DNA of 64,000 bases, from the NCBI GenBank assembly GCA_025716815.1, contig JAIXMN010000004.1:682001-746000 (forward strand), written 5' to 3'. The DNA comes from Dichotomocladium elegans. Its lineage: Eukaryota; Mucoromycota; Mucoromycetes; Mucorales; Lichtheimiaceae. Each line of letters starts with the position of its first letter. Within the stretch, counting starts at the first letter, position 1. The notes beneath the pieces were generated by a model, which saw nothing but the letters and a program-made list of their open reading frames with translations, ran no database searches and had not been told where the DNA came from. Shown here one piece after another: positions 16,199 through 29,700 of this stretch. Position numbers and translations under genes: made by a program.

Positions 16199-16802
16199 AT
16201 CCTTCTTTTCTCCGTGTCCACCTCTTTCCACTCTCTTCAAGATCTTTTTTTTATTTCCTACAATGTATATAGAACAAGAAATAAAAGGATACTTGGAGAA
16301 TTTTATTTTGATATTAAATTTGAGAAACCCACGCAATAGTTATTACAGCATGATGTCTATCTTTTACTGAAATCTTTCAGGGATGTATCACTTTCGTCGC
16401 GAAATCAGTCTAGTCACCCAGCTATTCGACAAATTAACTCTTCATAGAGCTCTTGTGGAGCCCATCAGCATAACTCGCCTTATATGAAACACTTTCCTTA
16501 TTTAATATGCATATACGCACGACTGTTTACGCCGTTTCGATCTTCATCCTCATATTCTCTCTTTCCTCCTAGTGTTCATCGCCCACTTAAGTTCTCCCGC
16601 AAAATTCCGTCAGTATCCCAGATATTGATTAGAAAATATAAAAAAAAAAAAAAATATTGAAAGAAAACTTTCTGCTACTGTCGGTGTTTCCGGAACATAG
16701 GTGGGAAAGGATGTAAGATGGGGAATGATGATGGCTTTGTACACAAAAGAAGACAGGAAAGGAACGATTACAGCTACTGGACCCTACGTAGTCAAGTTTC
16801 GT
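16199..16802. other. Intergenic between convergent CAT2 and the bHLH gene
   Basis: AT-rich 3' flanks of two convergent genes. It includes an A13 run with flanking ATAT near 16635-16660. No gene was recognised. Confidence 0.5.
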
Positions 16803-17690
16803 TTAGTTCTGATTAATATTACTTAAAATGGCTTCAAGTTCCTGAATGCGGCGCTGCTGGGCGGTGATATCTTGTTGGAGTAGTCGAATATGATCCACTG
16901 ATTTGCGCAGAATAGCACCCTTGTTCGGCTTGTTACTTGTTCCTCCGGCACAGTTACTGTTGCATTCCTCAAGCATGGGCTCCGGTAAAAGACTGCCTAG
17001 TTCTTGGATCCGCTCATTTATGTTCTCGCGGCGTCGTCGCTCGACTATACAAGATAAGGTTTAGAGTCAGCAGACACGAGAAGAATAGAGAGAAGAGGGG
17101 TTAGCATCTGTTGCTGCTGCTGCTGTTGCTGCTGCTGCTGGTATTATATATATATGTATGTATATATATATATATAGAGTCATACCTGCGTTGTGCGACT
17201 CTCTTCGCCGACGTTTCTTCTCCATTATGGCCTGGAGACTATTGTTTGGAAAATGCTCGCGTTGAAAAAAACATCGGGCTTGCTCAGACACAAGAAAATG
17301 TAATCCCGCTTACTTCATCTGGACTGCATAGTCGTCCTGGAGACTCCCCGTTGCGTCAAACTGTTGTGGTAATGCCACGGAGTTCATGTTGTACAAATCG
17401 CTGAACCCGATTTCTGCCGGAGCAGACATCGCAAACGAGGGGCGGGCCGTGCGATGGCCATAAATGGACGAAGGCGAGGCCGTTGAAGTGTGGGCCTGGT
17501 GCCCTGGAGAGACATAGTACTCTTCCTTTCGGATAGAGTAAGCGGGTGTCTCGATATCATCAAAGGAGTTAAAATCATCGTTAAATTCAGATTGTGGTGT
17601 CCAGTCTTGATGAAGCGGATGGATCTGCTGCTGTTGAGCAAGCAGGTGGTAGGTAGTGGGATTACGCAATTTACTTGGACGTGTTTCCAT
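16803..17690 (-). CDS. bHLH-zipper transcription factor
   Basis: Predicted DNA-binding regulator of the basic helix-loop-helix leucine-zipper class. Exons 17314-17690, 17186-17238, 16803-17044; 223 residues. The N-terminal half is Gln/Ser/Thr/Tyr-rich and of unknown role. The basic region [18 protein letters not shown] carries the His, Glu and Arg positions that favour CACGTG-type E-boxes. Helix 1 is followed by a long loop with Asn, Cys and Gly, then helix 2 ([17 protein letters not shown]) and a short heptad tail ending SNINQN. The basic region is split by intron 2. The start [15 protein letters not shown] was preferred because upstream sequence in frame is a low-complexity hydrophobic run. 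The exact subfamily (USF, MITF or other) is not resolved. Confidence 0.85.
17109..17176. repeat. Compound microsatellite in a bHLH intron
   Basis: An imperfect (TGC)n/(TTG) tract (17109-17140) runs straight into a (TA)n/(TATG) tract (17142-17176), all inside intron 2 of the bHLH gene. Both are simple repeats and so likely to vary in length. Confidence 0.8.
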
Positions 17691-20600
17691 GGAAAAGTTA
17701 ACGATATAGATGTAAATATATATAAATGTGTGTATGTGTATGTGTGTCAGTAAAAGACAGAGGAAGAGTGGAAGAAGAGGAAGATGAAGAAAATGACCGG
17801 ATACCAAGGTGTCGTTATCATATGAGCAGGCCCAGGGACCAAGCACATGATCTTCATTCCCGCAGCAGCCAGTTACGATGACCTCCTCACTCAATACGTC
17901 TTACCCAGTATTTTTCTTCCTTTCATTCATCTTTTTCCCCGGCATAAAAGTGTAAAATGAGTCACGCGCAGAAGGAAGCAATTAACGTATAGTTACTTTT
18001 TTAAAAGTGTATGGGTCCTAGAATCATACACTACCGTTGTTGCTGTTGCTGATATTGTTGGCGTAGGATGCGATAGATGAGTTGAGGAAAATGATGATCA
18101 AAATGCCAGTTTTTTATTTGACAGGACATCGTTATTTCCGATGACACCTCTTTGGTTCTGAGCACATACATATCCGTGAGAGAACCGAGGTACACAACAG
18201 CATCAATAATAATATCAAAGTCCTCATCGGCAGACAGAAATTAATAAGATGCAGTAAAGTTTATGTTGCGCCCTTCGATATATGGAATGACCTCCCTTCC
18301 GGACACCGATCCCTTTACTCAGGTGAACATTCCCATTCAATGGTGAGAAGAGGGAGCCATACAATTAGATCCTATAGCTGTTTCTCACGCTGAGGTTGCG
18401 CGGATATTTGAGTCGATCTCGTTGGTAAGCTTAGTGCTTGTTAGTAATCCGGTTTCTTAATTGTCTGTACGCATTAATGAGCCGTAATGGATGATTTCTC
18501 TGCTTCTGACCGGATGCATAAGTGTATTACTTTACTTTCAACTACACGCATGAATTTCATTGTTGCTTGAATGTGCATGATTTCCTTGATGTCGCACGTG
18601 ATAATCCCTTGTACGAATTAAGCATATTCTGTTTCGAAAATAAGAGGCCAAAATATTACTTCCTTTTTGCGATGCTAAAGGTTAGACGTTATCATGTACA
18701 ACAAATGACTTCCCCCACGCCAGTCGCTGGTACGGTAGATGAATAAGCGCGATTGTGGGAATGGGGAGGGTAACAAAAAGGGGTATGTGATTATACTTCG
18801 CCATTAAAAATTATGAAGGAGAGAGAAGCCATCACGCATACATGTAAAAAATAGTGACCCGTTCGTCAGCCAATGGAGAGCTACTATACCCTACACTGTA
18901 CGATTGAAATTACTCCAAATATATCCAGGCGAACACTACATATATTCTGCATGGGAGATCACTGTTGTTCCTGTCTATTTCACTTTATTCTTCCCTGCCG
19001 TATTAATCCTGCAGCAGATGCCCACCAAAAATTTTTCTGGTACAATCCCACCAATATGAACCCCAATTTTCTAAGAATACGGACCATGTCCGGTTTCGTC
19101 ATCACATCCCAGCTCAGACCAGTGCGGAAGAGTTTCCTCAATCATGGCTGCTCTGCAGCTTTGTCTTGGACATGCACATAAGGTACGCAAACTTGTATTA
19201 CTATGGACATCTCAAAAAGCCCTTACCCCAATAAAACATCACAACGTACGTAGCAGACTGTTTCATATAATTCTGGGATTCTTGCGTAATTAGTATGACA
19301 CTGGCGTGGATGTTATTTTTAACGTGGGCATACCCTCATTTGCGCATGCAGAATATCACTTACTACTACTGACCTTGTCGACTAACTACATACCAAAAGG
19401 CAACACCGAGAATAGGCTCATGACATCGAGCATTTGAGACTGATGAACCAGCTGCTCATTCTGAATACAGCATACGGAGCAAATCATCAGCAAGTCGCGG
19501 ATCACATTCTCGTTTACTTAATCTTTTTTGAAATATGCCGGCAGCCAAAGCTTATGGAACTATAGTTCAGCATTATGTTGATAAAAAGTCAAAATCCATA
19601 TTAGGCTAATCAGCGCTTCGCCGACCCGCGTTATGAACGTCATATGGACATTCCAAAGAACATAACGCTTTTTATTTTGCTCTCAACAACCGACCAAAAT
19701 AGTTCAGTAGGATCGGAGCCAGAGGAGTACTATGAACATATCTAGAGATAATCTTAACTTTATATATGAATAGATGGATTATCGATTATCAGCTACAGTA
19801 ATGGTCTTCATAAGTTCATACATATCCATTTCAACCATTGCAGACTGAGAAAGCCAAGGTGATCATATCCATCAGTTATTCCTTTTCTTATACTTCAGAA
19901 AGACGTACTCTTTTGTTAGCTGGAGGCTATGGACACGCCGTACTGTGTTTAAGGGCGCTGAATGCCGATTTAGCTACCGTCCGTTACAGTAGTAACTTCG
20001 GTTCAAACCAAAGGTGTCAACTTATTATAACGAAATATTAATATAACGAGCGGTTGCTGTATTGTGTCGAAGACAGTATCTGCGTCCTCTCCTGCTTTGT
20101 TCATATGGATGATTTGCTTCGTGCTAATGTGAAACGGGCTTTCATCAAGAAAAATACATAGTCAGAAACGGATAGAGCGTCGTCAAATAATTGTGAGGAC
20201 CTTAAACGTTTAGAGTCGATCGTTCTATGGATTTTAGTCAACTCGTTTAGAGGTTGTCTAATGCTCAGAATAAGCGCAACAACAAGCTAAGGGTTACTAT
20301 TGCAAGATGTACTACGGTGATACTAACTGCAGTACGAGACCAGGTACCGTGGACAGAATATATTTCCAACTTTATAGGTTCAGAATAACAGGGCTCACAG
20401 GCAGTGCGCCCCTGCCGTTGCAATAAGAAATTAGGCCACTGGTTTTTAGATCTAAACTATGCATGGAAGGGATGAGGATTAAGGAATACAGAGACAGGAG
20501 GAAGGTTTTCTACAGGAATGAATCTGTCAAGCGGTGGTCACCAGTACCTGTCAAGAGTTTCCAGTAAATAGACGACCTATTATTCGTGTGGTCCTGCGTG

Positions 20601-23600
20601 CTCTGAGTCAGTTTACATATTTCTTATCTCAAGGAGCTCAACCGGTCATCAGGATATGTTTCTATAGACTAAACACATCATTCATTGTTATCTAAAATAA
20701 AATCAGAGAGTGAAAATAGCCATACATCTCTGGACAGTTTATAAAGGACTGATATTGAGCTGTTAGATATGTTTGTGTCTGTGAGAGCCTGGATATGATA
20801 GTCATAAACACTGATATGTAGCTCGGAATAAAAGTTATGTTACGCGACAATGTTGGGTATTAAAATAAAGCAATCATTACTTAGGAAAAACACAAGACAC
20901 GATAAATGAAATTATATGAAAGAGTTTCAATGATGGTAAGTGCACGAAGCATGAACAAAAGAAATATGATGAATCCCCCTTTAGGATAGCAGGGTTAAAA
21001 AAAACAGGAATCTTCATCACACTTAGCCATCTGGATCTTGTGGTTTAACTATGACAAAGATATTGTGAAATTTAAAAGAATAGCGTGAGTGAGATTGATG
21101 TTCACCACGGTACAGAAAGTAATATTAAACGAAATACCTGTCCAGCCACTCCGTTTACAACAAAAACAGGATATCTCCTTAGTATACAAATTGAGAAGTT
21201 GTTAAATATGAATCAGAGTTATTTGCTACGATATTGCGGATCCAGTAATTGACAGATAAATGGAGCAATCCGATTTATCAGGTTATCAAAAGGATGACCT
21301 TAGATCGGATCATTTCAATTCAAAATCGCTTGGTTTGGCTTCCATCTGATAAGCAATGGATTATGGATTATCATAAATAGAAAGTTTATGGATTACATAG
21401 GACATTTTTAACTTGTTTGCATCATGTATGTTGAACGGACACAGTTTTGCGATACGAAGTCTTTACAGCTTGGAAAACAAAAAGAAATCTCCGGATCATG
21501 CAGCAGTAACTGGTCTTGTACCAATAAGTCTCAGTTGAGGAGCCTCATGACAGCACAGCCTTGAAGCTAAGGTTTCTAGTATAGGGTAGATGCCTGTATT
21601 TTTTCTTGTATGATGACAGACATGTATATGCCTTCCGTATATGGTAGATATGCGCATGGTGATAGCAATGATCTTTTCAGGAGCTCATGTTCTTATTGCT
21701 CTACTTTTGATTACCCGCCTTGAGCAATACAGAGGGGCAGCCCCTGCATATGGTTCTTCTTTTGCGTGAAGAGATACAAATGTGCACATCATAGAATATC
21801 GGGAAATAGGAGAAAGCCCTCCAGTTGCCAGCTCCGATGCAGGAGGTTTTCAGTTTGCCATGGGACAATGATTTTTACTTGTTTCTGGGACTTGATTGCG
21901 ATTTACGTGAAAAGATATTATGAATACGTAGTTTTTTCAAGTTGTCCAACACCTTTTACCTACAGTGACAGTGATTATATTCGTTGACTATTGCTTGAAT
22001 CGAGGTACTAACATAGTTGCGTAAGTAAAAATTCTTGGAGTAGAAAAATGACCGGATGCTAACTTTTTAGCAAAAGAGACACCGTCTCCATGTTACTACG
22101 TAGCTGTCAAGAACTATATACCACGTGCGTAAAAGGGCTTATAATTTAATTTGTCTGAATTGATTTTTCGATGGGGCCAAATCAATGCCCAACGCCGTAG
22201 ATAATGAGTTGAACTTTGTGATATCTGGTTCTCAAGAGCTGATCAGTCAGAGAGATAAACAGAATGTGGATAAATATAATGTCGTATGGATAGCCCGTGA
22301 GACCAAGCGAAGTCTAATACAAAAACACAATATCAAATAGTACTCAATAATAATAGCAGCTTGCAAATCAAAAAGGCAGGAACAGCCTCTCTCCCTAAAT
22401 AGATTACTCTGGCTTTTTCAATATGTTCATACATGCATATTTGTATTCATAGCTCCGTTGCATCAAGTTTGTATTCATATGTGCTAGCGCACGTCCCTCT
22501 AAGCAGATTACATCATATGGCATGCATCTTTTAGTCGTACTTCCACAATCCCCATATCTAATAAGAGGGGACAGTCCTTAGAAATGCAATGTCAAATGGT
22601 TCGTATTTTTGCTTGGAGGGCCCTTATGACAATGAGACGGCAGCAAAACCTTGTTTTGAAAGGATAATGACTCCTGGGTTCAAGGATACGACCATTGAGC
22701 CGCATGAACAGAGCTGATCTTCGTGCACAAGGGAGTATAGAGGTGTAGATATTGAGGATAGCATGCATACTTAGAGCACTTGATTTTGACACGGTAATTT
22801 GATATCTTCCCAGATGATGATGATTACGATGATTGTAGCAAATATGCGATCCGCATAGTGAGAAAGATGAACGTCATTCGTATCACCCATAAAATCAGTT
22901 CCAGAAGGAATAAATGTCCACAGCACTAATGGACACCATACGGATGGAGTTACTTTTTTGCCAAATACTGCACTATGGTGTGATTGCAGAACGCATTTGA
23001 TAAGCTGCCTATCTGGTAGTTGTTCTTGCCAAGGAATACTAGATCCATTCATTCACATTTGAGTGAAACTTCTGAACGGGTAGAGCAGGAATATCGTAGA
23101 TACCAATGAAAGGAAGTACATGGCGTTATATTTGAAATTTCGAATTTGGTTCATCACCTAGTACATTAGCTTCTTGGCCTAGTCGTATTCATATTTAAGT
23201 CGTTAATTAAATTTATAAATTCAAGAACGAAACCTGTATGAGAAGACTAGTATTGTCATTGCTGGGAGTAATGGTGGTACAGGCTAATTGAAATAAAGTA
23301 AATAGTGATAACAGCAATTTATACCCTATCATTGACACCCTGGACACAACGATCATATGCCAGCTATCACTTGCCGAGAGAAGATAAAGCAACCCAATCG
23401 CGTCGCACAGAGAACGGGTGTACGGATAGCAAAGCGAGAGGCGAAAACGACAAGGGAATGCACGTACGAGCGAGCAGGCGCTTCTGGGCGCTCTAGGCTT
23501 TGTGGGCTACCTAATTAAGGAAGACCCTCCAGTGCGAACGATAAGCGGTTGCATGTAGATCCGGGACCTTTATACTTGATATTCGTTCTCGGGTTTGCTG

Positions 23601-24176
23601 ACGATATTTTATAAGCAACCCTCGGTTGATTTCTCATCCATACTTTGTTTCACCTGCCACGATTCCTTGATGCCTGCAGAAAGGAAATAAAGTCACCAGC
23701 ACGGGTTAGGCTAAGAGAAGGGGATCCATGCCCCAATTTCGGCAGCTTGTGTCCTCGGGATATCGTGTGCAACGCTGAGATTGGTTTTGTGATTCTTGCT
23801 CTGACACACACGTATGCATTCACAGTTGGGGTTTCTCATCAAGCCACGGATCCACCTGTTGTAAGATTCTGACAAAGATGGTTATGAAGAATGTAATTGT
23901 TATTTGGGAGCGAAAGTATACATTTAAATGACCATGGTCTAGCCATGACAATCGGAGCACGGCTGCAATACTGTCAATGTGTGTGTCACTGGCGCGTTGC
24001 TAACTTTTTTAGTTTTATTTTCGGCACTTCCACCACTAAAATAAAAATAAATAGATGAGGCCAGACACCAACTCCGCCTGAAAGACCTTTTTCTGCATTT
24101 GGCCTAATCTTCCCACTCGTTCATCCTCTTCTTTCTCTCTGTTTGTTCCACCCTTTTATACCATTCGTACGAACCT
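17691..24176. other. 6.5 kb gene-poor region
   Basis: The longest stretch without a recognisable gene. Frames on either strand are short (up to about 100 codons), lack family resemblance and do not chain through plausible introns. The sequence is visibly AT-richer than the flanking genes. No terminal inverted repeats, reverse transcriptase, transposase or tRNA was identified by eye. The right end (about 23940-24176) must hold the glycosyltransferase promoter, with a pyrimidine-rich tract at 24120-24160. The left end holds the bHLH promoter, with a (TG)n/(TA)n stretch at 17705-17745. The rest could be decayed mobile-element sequence or non-coding transcription units. Confidence 0.5.
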
Positions 24177-25702
24177 ATGCGGCTCGAACTTTCGCAAGCC
24201 CTCTCTAAAGGCGCCAAGTACCTCCTGGCTGCTTATACCGTTATTTCTTTGATTATTACAATCAACTATTTTTACTCCACACACAGCTCTGATCGTGCGG
24301 ACGATGCCGCCTTTATTTTTCCACGAGCCGATGGCGATGAGGAGATTGTAATCCCACAACGCGAGATCCCGGATGTTCAGCTTTCACAATCAGGAACATC
24401 ATCTCTGTCTCCTTCGCGTGGAGAGGTTATTTGGGCTTTTAGCAAAGGTACTGGATTTAAATATGGGTGTTGATGGGCGAGCAAATTTTTGAGTTGTTCC
24501 TGACCGAAACCTCTAGATGAAGTGCAGACAATGAATCAAGACTATGTGTATTCCAAGATTTTTTCAGACGCAATGGGTCCCTTGAACCTCAAGCCGTATT
24601 ATCGCCGCGCAACAGCCGACATTGTGAAGAATGATATCACCATGGCGACATTGGTGACACGGAACCGTTTCAAAGTTTTAAGCCGCCTAGCCACGCACTA
24701 CAAAGGTCGGTTTGAGAGCGAGGAAGAAAAAAGACATGTCCGCCTAACAATCGTGGATGTTCCTTCCCTCCTTTCTATAGGACCTATATCTGCAGCAATC
24801 CATGTGAATGACGATGAGACGAAGCAGGAGGTTCTTGACGAGCTGGAAGCGGTATACTCGAGTAACCCAGATATGCAGAGATACGTTGATCTCCACTTGA
24901 TCTTGGACAACTTCGATCGCCAGTTCAATTTATGGCGAAATATTGCAAAATTCTTTGCCCGAACAGAATACATTATGATGCTCGATGTCGATTTCCATCT
25001 CTGCACTGATTTCCGCCACAAAATCCTTAGCAACCCCGATATTATGGCGAAACTGGAATCCGGCACGGCCGCGCTCGTGGTACCCGCATTTGAATATGTT
25101 GTTGGCGAAGACGGACTTGATTACCGTACCTTCCCAACCACCAAGGCCAATCTCTTGGAGGAGGTCAGATCGGGCAAACTAGACATGTTCCACAAGTCCT
25201 GGCTTCGGGGCCATGGTTCGACAAACTACACTAAATGGTATGCCTCCGATGAGGCCTATAAGGTCACCGACTACAACTTCTCGTATGAGCCCTATATCAT
25301 CTACAAGAAGAATGGATCACCATGGTGTGACGAACGTTTCATTGGTTATGGTGCCAACAAGGCAGCATGTCTCTATGAGATTTATCTCTCTGGTATCGAC
25401 TACTGGGTTCTTCCCGATGATTTTCTTATACATCAGACGCATGAGTATCCAGAGGCCACCCGCCGAAAAGAGGTAGATTATCCTTTTTCTTTCGTTATCG
25501 ATCAGTTAGACTCATGTTTTTGTGCAATTGATAGCGACAATATAACCGAAAATTATACAGTAACTTCAGAGAGGAGCTCTGCCTTCGCTATGCGCGCGTA
25601 TTTGTTGCCAAAGGCGAGTGGGACACACCAAAAGCCGATAACCTTCGGGAAGAATGTCAAAAAATCCGTGGGTTCAGATCCGCAATGAGCTTGCCTGCTT
25701 AA
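24177..25702 (+). CDS. LARGE-type glycosyltransferase (GT49-like), type II membrane protein
   Basis: Predicted Golgi glycosyltransferase. Exons 24177-24447, 24517-25472, 25535-25702; 464 residues. A single membrane anchor (about 13-33, YLLAAYTVISLIITINYFY) follows a short cytosolic tail with Lys and Arg. The lumenal domain contains ARTEYIMMLDVDFHLCTDF, where DVD is the expected DxD metal and sugar-nucleotide site, and DERFIGYGANKAA and HQTHEYPEATRRKE blocks typical of LARGE and B3GNT1-like proteins. N-glycosylation sequons are visible (NYT, NFS). Intron 2 matters: reading through gives an unrelated tail, while splicing yields RQYNRKLYSNFREELCFRYARVFVAKGEW, a proper C-terminus. The acceptor sugar and target are unknown. 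In animals LARGE builds matriglycan; no such role is implied here. Confidence 0.85.
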
Positions 25703-26792
25703 ATACCTTTATCGTTAATTTCTTTTCTACTTAATTTCTGTGTCCTTTTGTTTTCCTCCCTTTCTTTCCTCCTCCAGCTACACATCAACCCTTCCACACC
25801 TCTGCGCTTCCCGCTTTTCCTTCTACGATCGCCGCTACTACCCGCAAAAAATTAGAGCGGTGGAACCAGCGCATTCGGCACATTTGCTTCATGTGTATAC
25901 ATACCTTTTTTCCCTTTTTCTTTCATTTTTTCTTTTTCTTTATATATAGACCATGCATAAAAATGAAATCAAAACTTATAGGATGTTATCATCATCGTGA
26001 ACATGCAAGAGAAGGTACGATGTTCCACAGAATTGTAGGAGTTTTCCTTTCCCTCTCCCGCAGTACTGTAAACTCTGGCGGAGGTGGAGACTTTGTTTAC
26101 ACCAGCTCTCTTTCTCCCTCACTCTTCAATCTGTGCTCGAATGCAAAGCTATGTTGCGACATGCCGATAGTTGCTATTCAGCCATTGTACAACCCGCGCA
26201 ACCCGGGGGGGGGAATGAATCCGAAAAAAAATGGCGGGTCGTCATCGCCCATTACTGCATGCTTGCAGAAGAAGGGAACCCCGCCAAAATACTAAATCCT
26301 CCCTGTATAGGGGATCGTGTAATACCGAGGTTTAATGCAAAAGAGCATATATACACCTCAGACGCGCATTGCATTGGAGTCCTGGAGCTACACAATCCAT
26401 GGAGGCACTGTTCTGGCTTCCTCCGCCACTGCCGCACCGATACGGTTATATAGCCTCAAGGATAAATATGCTGTCTACAATGCGGACATCACCACGAGCA
26501 GGATTGTGCGGGTGAGATTGCATAAGCAGGAGAACGAGGGATCTTTGTCAGGTGACACTAACAACCTCCCCTTTTTGCAAAAAGGATTTGACCTGAAGAA
26601 TGTTGCGTTGCCCAGGCAGGTTGAAAATCGTTTTCTATTTCGGGTCAGTTGTTGCCTCATGCATTGTTTACGCTCCATCCCTATTCGGAAATCTGTTGTC
26701 GTCAGTTGCTAACTTTGACGGTTGGGCCCACTTATATTTCCTATCTCCTTCGTTTCTTTTTCTTCCTTCTTCTCTAGACAAAACCTCTTGTA
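25703..26792. promoter_or_regulatory. Intergenic before the IQGAP gene
   Basis: About 1.1 kb with a pyrimidine-rich segment (25890-25950) and a G-run (26203-26212). Two overlapping open frames of 125-134 codons (25891-26295, 26335-26712) have no recognised family and irregular composition, so they were not called. The IQGAP promoter must lie in the right half. Confidence 0.45.
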
Positions 26793-29700
26793 ATGGCAAA
26801 CAATAATACCCCGTTAAAGCAATTGGCAGTTATTGCTGGGAAAAACGGTCTTTCTGGCCTTCATATCCCTAAAATCACCGACGATGCTGAAGACGTAGCA
26901 GGTAAAGAAGATCGCTCCGAAACATATAAATACAAAACTTACGCGCTTGTATGACATAGGCATGCAAGGTACAATGGACGAAATATAATAAAATATAAAC
27001 ATAGACACATCTTTCTTTTTGCATACTAAGCTGGTCGCTCTTCTACCATACAGGTCGCATTCGACTCCAAAAGGATGGAGCTAACACGAACGGGAGAGGA
27101 CTCGATAATATACGTGAGAAACTTCAGGCTTACGAATACCTCTGCAAAATCGGTGAAGCTCGAGAGTAAGGTCTTGTTATAGTGTCCCGAACCATCTGAG
27201 ATAACAGAAAACCATACTCTAAGATGGATCCAGGACTGTCTAAACGAGGAACTCGACCCAATTCTGCAGCTAGAGGAATCCCTGCGAAACGGCATCATTC
27301 TTGCCAGACTGGCCAGGTGGTTTACAGACGGAGTGGTCCGAAGAATATATACGGCATGTATTTCCATCACCACTAATACGAGCCACGTGATCCGATTGTC
27401 ACGCTCGCTGACTGACCTATTCTAGGGCAAACCCAATACACTGGAGTTTCGCCACTCAGATAACATTGTCTATTTTCTGGCTGCCCTTGAGGTTGCTCGC
27501 CTACCCAAAATCTTTTGGTTTGAAACCACCGATTTATACGACAAGAAGAACATCCCAAAAGTCATATACTGCATTCACGCGCTCAGGTACATGTGCCATT
27601 TCGGAAAATACTAAAGGTCCTAATCTAACGCCTATATTTCAGCCATTTGCTGGCACGTCGAAATATGGCTCCCAACATTAAAAACCTCTATGGACAACTG
27701 CATTTCACAGGTAGGAATTTTATTTTATAGGAAATTCTTTTATCTCATCTACAATAATAATAGATGAGGTCCTCCATGCTACTCAACGTAATCTCGACAA
27801 CTCAGGCCTCGTGATACCCAACTTTGGGAATCTCCAATCTTCTCTTTACAATGAGCTTCATAGCGGAGGTGATGATTATCGGATCGACTACGGATATCCA
27901 ACGACGCCAGATCTGATCATCGAAGAAAGCGACGAAAGCGATAGAGAGACGGTCACAGAAGAAGAACGTAAGTGTTTGTTTATATTACAATCATGGTATC
28001 CCCGCAATCTCTCCTAAAATGTAATGCCATAAATAGGTCATCAAATCTATTGGTCCAATCCAGAAAACAGGATACAACTCATCAAATGTCAGAGACATGT
28101 TCGTGCATGGCTTGAGCGTCGTGAATTTCGGCGCCAGGAAGAGTCGCACATGTCAACCTACGTCATGTCACACCGTTCACATATCCAAGCCCAGGCACGT
28201 GGCAGACGTCTTCGACGGAACCCAGAGGAAAAATATATCACGTTCGAAAGCTCAGAAGAGTGGGTCATTATGGTAAATTTACATATTAATTCCATGTAAG
28301 AGAAATAAGCGACACAAATTGACATTTTCATTTTCCCGCAAACTAGCTTCAGACGCAAATCCGCGGTTGTCTGGCGCGCTTAAAATACCAGGGTATCTTG
28401 GGTCACTACTTGGATAATCTTGACAAGGTTGTTTCGGTCCAAAACTTTGTCAGGAACAAAATCATGGGCAAGGCATACAAGAAATTGAGCAAGTAGTAAC
28501 AACATCAATAGAGCGGCCCTCTTCACTCTCCTCTCAACGCCAGCGTGTTTGCTGACAGTAGCCTATGTTTTTAGCTTCCGATAATAACCCATCTGTCAGC
28601 ACCGTCAAGAATTTTGTTCATCTCCTGGACGATAGCGACCTCGATTTTGATCTAGAGCTCGGTATGTTTTCGGTTCCAAGGTTTGTTCCTGCAATCCAGC
28701 GCAGAACCAGCTAAGATGAAGATCATAATAGCGCTCGAGGAGCTACGCCAAAAAGTGATCCAGCAAATCCGCGAGAATGATCAACTGGACGCCCACGTGA
28801 ACTCACTTGATATACAAATCTGCCTTTTCTTACGCAATGCTATCACCATTGACGAGGTGGTTAAGAGCACCAGCGCCTTCAAGAAGAAACAGCAGCGGCG
28901 TCGCATGTCCGAACTCGCCGCGAATGGTCACAATACCAATCCTTATTCGCTGCGTGGCTTAGACAAGGACTCACGCACACGTCTCGAACTCTATCAGCGC
29001 CTGCTTTACCTTTTGCAAACCGAGCCCTCCTACCTTGCCCGGCTACTGTCCATGTGTGGGCGTCGTGAACTGGACCCATCCATAAATACACGTCTCATTG
29101 AAACAACCGTACTCAGTCTCTTTGGCTACGCAACAAATGCGCGCGAAGAATACCTCTTGATTAATCTTTGCAAAGTAAGGCGAAATGACATTATTCTTAT
29201 TTCTTTTTTCCTTTTTAAAAAATGCTAATTTCTATCATTGGTCAGTCCTGCATTGACGAAGAATTGGCCTACGTGGAGAACGCACCAGAATTCATGAGAG
29301 GAAATTATACATTCATGAAACTCGTGGTTCAGACAAACCGTGGTGCCAAAGAACGGATGTTCTTCCGGCAATTGCTCACACCTTTGATAGAGAGTATTGT
29401 GGAGGATGATCATCTTGACCTGGAGACGGATCCAGTTGCCATTTATCGTAATGTCATAAACGAGGAAGAATCCCGCACTGGGCGTCCATCAAAGCGCGAT
29501 CCTTCCGCCACTGTTCAGGATGCACTGCGGGACCAAGAAGTCTGCGATACGTTTCTGATGCATTTGCGTAAACTTCGCGAGATCACCACCCAGTTTTTGA
29601 TGGCTATCACATCAACCGTGGACGAGGTTCCTTACGGTATCCGGATTGTAGCACGAAAGCTTCGGGTCGCCATGGAAGAAGCGTTCCCTGAGCAAAAGGA

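Noticed and set aside
25891..26712. Two frames of 125-134 codons upstream of IQGAP
   Set aside because: They overlap pyrimidine and G runs, show no conserved motif and do not splice into neighbours.
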